DNA of 13,994 nucleotides, taken from NCBI GenBank assembly GCA_015501055.1, contig JADNYV010000861.1, positions 1-13,994 of the forward strand, in the 5' to 3' direction. Position 1 is the first letter of the stretch; the number at the start of each line of letters is the position of its first letter. Below, in pieces: positions 8,264 through 13,994 of the stretch. This DNA comes from Mucidula mucida (taxonomy: Eukaryota > Basidiomycota > Agaricomycetes > Agaricales > Physalacriaceae). The notes beneath the pieces were generated by a model. It made no database searches. It had not been told where the DNA came from and saw only the letters and a list, made by a program, of their open reading frames with translations. The position numbers were made by a program, and so were the translations under genes.

Positions 8264-9166
8264 TGACCCATATCTCATCAACACGCCGTCACGGGCTCCG
8301 ATTACGGGCGTAAGTAGCTCAATACAGCTTAATTTAGATGAAGAGAAACAATACACAAGTCCAGATCAACAGGTGTATGGTCCTATTCACTTGCGTACTG
8401 AACATACTGATGCAAACCCGAGCGGCCAACATTCTTGCCGATCGCGAGTATAGGAATTAGCGATAAGCGGCATTGGCGACATGAGATGAGGCAGCCTCGC
8501 CCGAAGACTATAGCCTATTCACAAGAAGTTGCCACTATGGTCACAGTTCAGGGCTCTACAGCTATGTACCGCGACAGTCGGTATATTGTACTTCAGTCAG
8601 TCTCAGTGGACAGCGAAGAGAAGCCAGGTATCGACGCTTGCTCGTTACAACACGGCGACTTTACCTGGCTAAGCGAAAACGACCACGTACCGCGATGCAC
8701 GTCGCGTCCGAAGACAGTATACAGCCATATCGCAGGTATATATGAAAGCGAAATCTTTCTCTTGCCATCTGCATTCTGAATCACAGCTTGAATGCCGAAA
8801 AGAGATCCATCATGTATACTGTATGTGCCTCACCAGAGTTCGCTAATGCAGTACGCCAGCAAACCCCCAAGTCCGACCATCGATGCGGTTGAACGACGCG
8901 ACGCGACGCGAGTGCTGATGTCATTCTAGCCTCGTCTGTGAGAATCATTCTCACCAAAGCATCAGGTCCTCTACGCAGAGTAGCTTCCTTCCAATTATGC
9001 TTGCCCTGAATGCGAACGCCGCCACAAACCAGCCATAAACCCAAGACTTTTGTACACCTGATATAGAAGGGCATGCGCAAAGGAAAGCAGACAAAAGGAC
9101 ATCCACTTTATACATAACGTTCACAGGCATAATCACTCGAATAAATACATCTCATCCCAAAACCCT

Positions 9167-10091
9167 CTACACTTGCGGCTGCCGCTGTTGTCCCATCCAC
9201 CCAGACGTCTGCTGATCAGGCGGCGCCGACCCACCAGTAGGTTGGTTCGCTGCCATCATACCAGGCGCAGACTCGGGCTTTTCGGATGGCCCGTTGTTGT
9301 TGCCTTCCGCAATCGCCGCGACAGATGCATTCCACACGCCACCGTTTCCGCGCTGGGCTGCCATCAGAGCAAAAACGAGTAACGTGCCCCAGTAGCCCAT
9401 AACTACATATTGATCGAATGAGAAGGGAGAGAAGGGAAGGGAGGGATACAATACTCACGGATAAGCCAACAGAGGAAGGAGAATGCTTCGATGGCGTTGC
9501 CTTCCTTGCAAGCGCCGGCCAGTTCAGCTATGATAGGACCACCATTCAGAAAATGAAAACGACCGTGTTAAAGAATGTAAGGCTCACGGAAAACATAATC
9601 GCATCCAGAGATGAATGTGAAGGTATTCGCGTTAGCCGCCAATGCAGCACTGGTCAACCAGAGCACCCAAAGGACACCTTATTCTCAAATGAGTCAGACA
9701 TCGCCTCGTATCAAGATCCTTACCAAGCCATGCCACCTCTATCAGAACCATCGACGTAAAGGCGCCCTTGCGCAACATGTCGATAACCAGCCTTCCAAGG
9801 ACACGAGTCAGCCATGATAATGCACAGGAGACAAGACGAGTCGTACATAGCAGGCGCCGTCATAATAGTGAGAACAGCCGTCGCGATCGCCATAGCCGAA
9901 TACGTGAAATACGCGCTGAAAAACGTCGTGGTAAAGTACACGAGATGCGCGCTCAGTCCCAACACGATGACCGAAAAGATTATCACTGCGCCTAATCACA
10001 ACTCACACATTAGCATTTCGACGAGAAGAGAAAGAAGGGAGAAGTGAGTACTCAGCGCAGCGAGACGGAAAATCGAGAGAAACTTGCCCAT
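9167..10091 (-). CDS. MARVEL-like four-helix membrane protein, 6 exons
   Basis: This is a small integral membrane protein of a type common in agaricomycetes; its function is unknown, and MARVEL-type proteins generally act at membrane apposition or trafficking sites. Exons down the minus strand are 10091..10052, 9991..9847, 9791..9724, 9677..9588, 9527..9459 and 9402..9167, giving 215 aa. Introns are 46 to 60 nt. The start MGKFLSIFRLAALS leads into four hydrophobic segments: about 15-32, 38-62, 75-100 and 124-153. Between segments 3 and 4 is a loop with two Cys (SGCDYVFPELAGACKE) that could form a disulfide. The tail of about 60 residues (after RGNGGVWN) is rich in Gln, Pro, Gly and Asn and is probably cytosolic. 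All exon phases agree. The MARVEL assignment rests on topology and family-like wording rather than a strict motif. Confidence 0.82.
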
Positions 10092-10154
10092 GGCGGTACT
10101 AGGTGGAAGGGGGAAGGCTTGGCTATGTCGTTGTCATGAAGTTGTGAAGGTCCG

Positions 10155-10161
10155 TTTTATA
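10155..10161 (-). promoter_or_regulatory. TATA box of the MARVEL-like gene
   Basis: TATAAAA reads on the minus strand about 64 nt upstream of the ATG at 10091. It is a good match and position for a fungal core promoter. Confidence 0.5.
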
Positions 10162-10819
10162 CTCCCAGCCAGTCATTTGATCGACAGATCGAGAAACTAA
10201 TGAAAAAAGGGGCACCCCGTGTTACGAAGATCCTTAAGCATTCTAGTTCCCAATTCAGTCACCGCCTCGCCTCCTCGTTTTCACCGTTCTGCAGCTCGTT
10301 GCTCCCCCTATCCTTTGCGAAGGAGAAGTAAGTAGACTTTTGCGTCCCTCCTTGGCGACCTCCTCAACCCCGACCGCATTTCAGAAAATGGCGTGCAGCG
10401 CTTCATGTTGACATCGACAGCTTGACAGTCGACAGCTAGCCTCAGGTTCACTCGTCCTAGCGGAATAAAATTAACAGATTTATTGAAACTCTGCAAGGCT
10501 TAACATCCTCTGGAACATATCCAGCGGAATGCACGCCTGCAGCGCTTATACGAAAAAGAGTCCAGCTAAATTTGCGCGTCCGCGACAGAGTGTTCCCAGG
10601 CACCAGTCGTACGGTACGGTATAGAGGCGATCGAATGAAGGCAGGTAACGAGCGTAAGCAGGCCACTTGGGCAACAGGATGGCGGCACAATACATACAAG
10701 GTGGAGAGTCTAATTTGAAGGCGAAGTATGAATGAATCATAATCCTTCAAAGTGGCTGTAATCAATCGTAACTTCGCGGAAGGACCATAGAACTCACTAC
10801 AAAAAGATCCGCCAGCAAA
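10162..10819. other. Intergenic region between MARVEL-like and mucin-like genes
   Basis: It carries upstream sequence of the MARVEL-like gene and the 3' UTR of the mucin-like gene. Open frames here (up to 102 codons) show no motif or splice structure. I see no RNA gene or repeat. Confidence 0.5.
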
Positions 10820-13283
10820 TCATTCAAAGGGGTTCTGGACCATCTCTGTTGATGTCGAACACAATTCCGAGCGACTCTCGGAAAACAACTTGTACGTAGC
10901 AGGCTGCGCCACCCCATCGCCAAACGGCCGGACATGCGTTACAACCTCCAAAGTCCCGACCTCGAGATCCCGGACGTTCGAGGGCGCAAAATGAACAGAC
11001 GACTCAGAACCGAAGGATATCAATGAGTCCGTCCTCGTGCTCGACGCGGCAGGCGAGGGAGAGCGGATCGTTCCAGAGCTGGAGATGACGAACATTGGCG
11101 ATATGAGCGGGGGAGAGTCCTCGCGGGGGGGATGCAAGAACACATCTTGCCCAGATCCCATGCTCAGGTGCGGAGAGGTCGCACTCAACCGCGACTCCGT
11201 GTTGATACTGACGAAACCACTTGATCGATTCCACAGCGATGCGTCGTCGACCGCGTTATCGGGATGCATATTCAGAGGCGAGTGTGCACCATCTCTGAAC
11301 ACAGACGGCGTCACCATACTGATCCTATTCCAACGATCCTGGCGGTGAAGAACCGACGAAAGCGACTTGCCCGACCTCTTTTGCCATCGCCAATACACGC
11401 AGAACAGCAGCAGGATGAGGAACAGAAATCCAAACACAGAGCCTAGGATTATGCCTAGGGGGTTACCCGGACTGTTGAAGATACGTTGAATAGAGTGTCG
11501 CGTATGATGATGCAAACTTACTCAGGTGCATCGTCAGATCCTCCACCTCCACCGTGCCTACCACCCCCTGGGCCACCAACACCATTCGTCGGAATCGCAC
11601 CTAAAGTACGCGAGCCAGAAGCGACGCCGAAAGGATGTCCACCACCTGGCCCACCATCAGCACCTGATGCATCGCCTGTGGGATCAACAGCAAGATGCAC
11701 GTCCAGACTGTCAAAATGTTGATAAGAATTTTAAACATTCAACCTCGTGTCGCTGACATACCTGCGCGATACGGTGTCAGTAAAGATGAGACTGACAGAC
11801 GTCTTTTTCGTAGCATCCGTATCATCCGTGGCAACAACAATTGTAGTCGGCGTGCCTTGTATCGTTGTCGTGATTGGCTCCGGGATCGTCACCACAGGAC
11901 TCGCAGTAGACACAGACGGAGCCTGGATGGTAGACGTCCCTTCTGTAGCATAAGTACTACGAGTTAACGCCGTATCAAGCGTCTCTGTCGTACCCGGGGA
12001 AAGTGTGGACTCATTTCCAGGCAATTCAGAAGAAATTGCCGTGTACGTGGAAACTCGGGAAGTCGAACCCTGCGGGACGTCAACTGATGATGAACCAGAA
12101 GGACTGGAGGGACCGGAGTTGGTACTAGGCGAGTCTGGCGTCTCGGACGGTAGAGGCGCCATCGTTGTAGGCTTCGAAGAGGGGTATCTTCACTTCGGGA
12201 GCTGGCAGGCGAGGTCTCCGTCGGCACAGGCGTCACCGTCGTTGATTCTGTGTAAGACGTGTTTGCACCGTCGCCAGCCGCAGAGCTAGCAGGCGGAGTC
12301 TCTGTCGGAACAGGCGTCACCGTCGTCGGTTTCGTGTGAGGCGCATTCTCACCATCACCTGCTGTAGAACTCGCAGGCGGAGAGGCGGGTGACGTGGTCG
12401 GCGACACTGGCGGGACAGAACCTAGCGTCGTCGGCCTCGTGTGTGGTGTAATGTCGCTATTTGTTCTAGACGTCGTATTTGGAGGCGTGGATGAAGGCCC
12501 AGCTAGAGAAGTAGTGTCATGAGGTGCGGTCGAGTCAGTGCCGGGAGTCATAGAAGAGGGTATGGAGTTGGAAGGGGTAGGGGTATCTGGTGAAGTAGTA
12601 CCATCCGGCGCGGAAGTACTGTCTTCAGGTGTAGAAGTGGACGTGGGAGTGGTAGTCACTGATTGGTCGGACCGTGAAGACGGATCGGGAGGCGAAGGCG
12701 ACCCGGCAGAGGAAACAAACGAACTCTGAACCGGCGTAGAGGTACTAGATACTGGCGAGCTAGTTGATGAAACAGAGTCGGTGAATGCGGGGGACTCGGA
12801 ATCTACCGAAGTAACTGTCGTCTGTGGTTTCGCTGTAGTGCCGACCTCGGAAACACTGGATGGTGCATCCGTGACGGGAGACGCCTCTGCTGATGAAGGA
12901 GCGACGGTTTCATCCGAGGTTGAAGCCGGAGGGTCCGAGAACGTTGACGTCTCTGGCTCCTCTGAGATGGTCGGAAAATCCTCTATACTGGAAGTAGGAG
13001 TTCCTGCCTCGAGATCAGAGGTCTTGGGAGCCTCTGTGGGACTCTCTGTTGGGAAAGTCTCCTCAGCGCTGGTGGTAGGAGACCCGCCCGCGTCGGCGTC
13101 AGATGTGGTTGTAGGACCCGCCTCTTCAGGAGTTTCCGATTGGGAATCTGTGACAGGCGTTTCTGGGGACGCAATGGGTGTGGTAGCTGGGGTATCCGAT
13201 GAGTCGTTTGCTGCAGAATTTTGTCGAGGCGCGGGACCGTGGCGGCGAACAACAATAAAGCCAGATTGAGAATGGCTTCTCAT
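10820..13283 (-). CDS. Mucin-like Ser/Thr/Pro-rich single-pass membrane protein, frame interrupted
   Basis: Exons down the minus strand are 13283..11762, 11707..11522 and 11471..10820, with introns of 54 and 50 nt (donors GTATGT and GTAAGT). The product would be about 780 aa. It has a long Ser/Thr/Pro-rich ectodomain likely to be heavily O-glycosylated, 84-nt repeats (about 12207-12375), a Gly-rich stretch in exon 2 (GGPGGGRHGGGGG) and one membrane segment (GIILGSVFGFLFLILLLF). A basic stop (RWQKR) and a cytosolic tail of about 190 aa rich in Ser follow, ending NPFE. The architecture resembles fungal cell-wall or signalling mucins, but no specific family motif is visible. Two problems exist. 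The frame shifts between 12192 and 12163, so the exons as read are not one frame. The start at 13283 also gives no signal peptide, although a hydrophobic stretch sits in the +1 frame at about 13271-13235. The downstream part is certain as coding; the whole gene may be damaged or misassembled. Confidence 0.78.
12207..12375 (-). repeat. 84-nt tandem repeat in the mucin-like ectodomain
   Basis: Two in-frame copies of a 28-residue unit (ASS-AGDG-N, then TTVTPVPTET-P) lie head to tail with an exact period of 84 nt. A shorter, diverged third copy follows (to about 12125), and a more diverged one precedes them (TPHTRPTTLGSVPPV). The distance between the ASS and TT elements is 63 nt in copies 1 and 2 but 53 nt in copy 3. 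Confidence 0.8.
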
Positions 13284-13994
13284 AACGCAACACAATTGAA
13301 AGTCGTCGGAATTATTGGAGCATCGACAAGAGTAAAAAGAATGTGGGGGTACAACGACAAAACGAGTTGTCCGAGTTAAAAGTGGCTCCGTGTTGATCCC
13401 AAAAATTTAGGTGGACATGTTGAGGAGAGGGAAGCGTAAAGCTATCTCCCGATAGCGATGAGAGACATATATGAGCGGAGCCTTCTGATGGAAGCATCCA
13501 TGTTTAGAGTGATTTTCTCGGGAGCTTTACGGAGAGAAGCGCTCAATGACGGGACTTTCGGGACGCGGAGGGCTGAAAATGAGCTTCCGGTGGCGCATAT
13601 TCTGCCAGTAGAGAGCTATGGCCGCCAGTCAAAGTGACATTGGCATGTGCGGGCACCTTTCAGAGTGTGTACGTCGGCATAAACCGACGTGGAGCCTTCG
13701 TAACAAGGCGCCACGGTGAAGCAGCCGTTATGTCTGCCACCCTCCGAAATCAAGGGAAGCAGTACAGGAAGCTTTCGCTGCCCTGGCCGCCCTCATAAAT
13801 TATCTATCTGTGGGACAGCCGAGTGGAGTCAGTGCCACGTTGGGATCATCAACTTGGAGCTCGTACCAGTACATGTTGATTACATGCGATTCGTGGGCGG
13901 CTAGGTGGTCTTCTCCTCCTTTCTTGAGTCGGGAAGAGAAGAAAGAATCATTTGACCTTCGGAATGGCCATCGTTTCACCGGATGGAAGCAGTA
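13284..13994. other. Right flank; upstream of mucin-like gene, possible gene edge
   Basis: This stretch should include the mucin-like promoter; no clear TATA box is visible. A 7-bp perfect hairpin lies at 13671-13690. At the edge two readings are possible. A plus-strand ATG at 13964 follows a CT-rich leader and opens MAIVSPDGSS to the window end. A minus-strand frame enters from the edge as LLPSGETMAIPKVK and stops at about 13952. Neither can be confirmed within the window. Confidence 0.4.
13671..13690. repeat. Perfect 7-bp inverted repeat with 6-nt loop
   Basis: ACGTCGG (13671-13677) and CCGACGT (13684-13690) are exact reverse complements around CATAAA. It is about 390 nt upstream of the mucin-like start. 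It could be a palindromic factor site or chance. Confidence 0.5.

Larger units (their letters stand above)
7997..9166. other. Long intergenic region with orphan open frames
   Basis: This stretch lies between the MBOAT start and the stop of the MARVEL-like gene, both on the minus strand. It holds the MBOAT promoter, a GGT-rich tract (about 8222-8234), a telomere-like TAACCCTAACC (8253-8263) and a short CGACG tandem (8894-8910). The longest open frame (+, 8435-8779, first true ATG at 8482) has no recognisable motif and no coherent introns, so I do not call it a gene. Confidence 0.5.

Noticed and set aside
8435..8779. Plus-strand open frame of 114 codons
   Set aside because: Its first codon is TTG, the first ATG is well inside, there is no motif, no splice structure and no promoter; it lies in a 3' UTR/intergenic stretch.
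8894..8910. Short CGACG tandem
   Set aside because: Only about three units; too short to call a functional repeat.
8781..9136. Minus-strand open frames downstream of the MARVEL-like stop
   Set aside because: They lie in the expected 3' UTR/intergenic DNA, lack motifs, and their starts are mostly non-ATG.
12781..13269. Plus-strand open frame of 162 codons, Val/Gly/Ser-rich
   Set aside because: It is the antisense of the Ser/Thr/Pro-rich mucin frame; low-complexity codons leave the opposite strand open.
13716..13904. Plus-strand open frame of 62 codons
   Set aside because: It starts with GTG and has no motif or context.

Overview
The window looks like ordinary nuclear DNA of a filamentous basidiomycete, most likely an agaricomycete. 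Genes are cut by many very short introns (about 43 to 60 nt) with GT(A/G)NG-type donors. The recognisable products are fungal: a Sigma-1/ERG2-type sterol isomerase, a fungal DUF3445/HRQ protein, an ALE1-type MBOAT acyltransferase and a fungal MARVEL-like tetraspan protein. I see no tRNA, rRNA, transposon, CRISPR or viral gene. All exon structures were built by hand from reading frames, splice signals and protein-family continuity.

Layout, left to right. 1-509 is intergenic, with a possible 5' end of a minus gene leaving the left edge. 510-1327 (-) is ERG2 C-8 sterol isomerase, 3 exons, with a reading-frame problem at its start. 1605-2101 (-) is a small two-exon gene whose C-terminus resembles fungal DUF6699. 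2723-3287 (-) is a small single-pass membrane protein that I do not recognise. 3288-4209 is a divergent intergenic region with a perfect hairpin. 4210-5897 (+) is a nine-exon DUF3445/HRQ protein (426 aa) with an N-terminal membrane anchor and one GC-AG intron. 6184-7996 (-) is a six-exon MBOAT lysophospholipid acyltransferase (526 aa). 7997-9166 is a long intergenic stretch with a telomere-like box. 9167-10091 (-) is a six-exon MARVEL-like four-helix membrane protein (215 aa). 10820-13283 (-) is a mucin-like Ser/Thr/Pro-rich single-pass membrane protein with 84-nt repeats and an apparent frame break. 13284-13994 is flank, with weak signs of another gene at the right edge.

There is no operon-like system here. 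Two genes concern membrane lipids (ERG2 in sterol synthesis, MBOAT in phospholipid remodelling) and four others are membrane proteins, but gene order in fungi rarely implies shared function. The best leads are the two genes whose frame breaks by a small indel (ERG2 N-terminus, mucin repeat 3), the GC-AG intron, and the membrane-anchored DUF3445 protein, whose family is characterised only in bacteria as a haem N-demethylase subunit.
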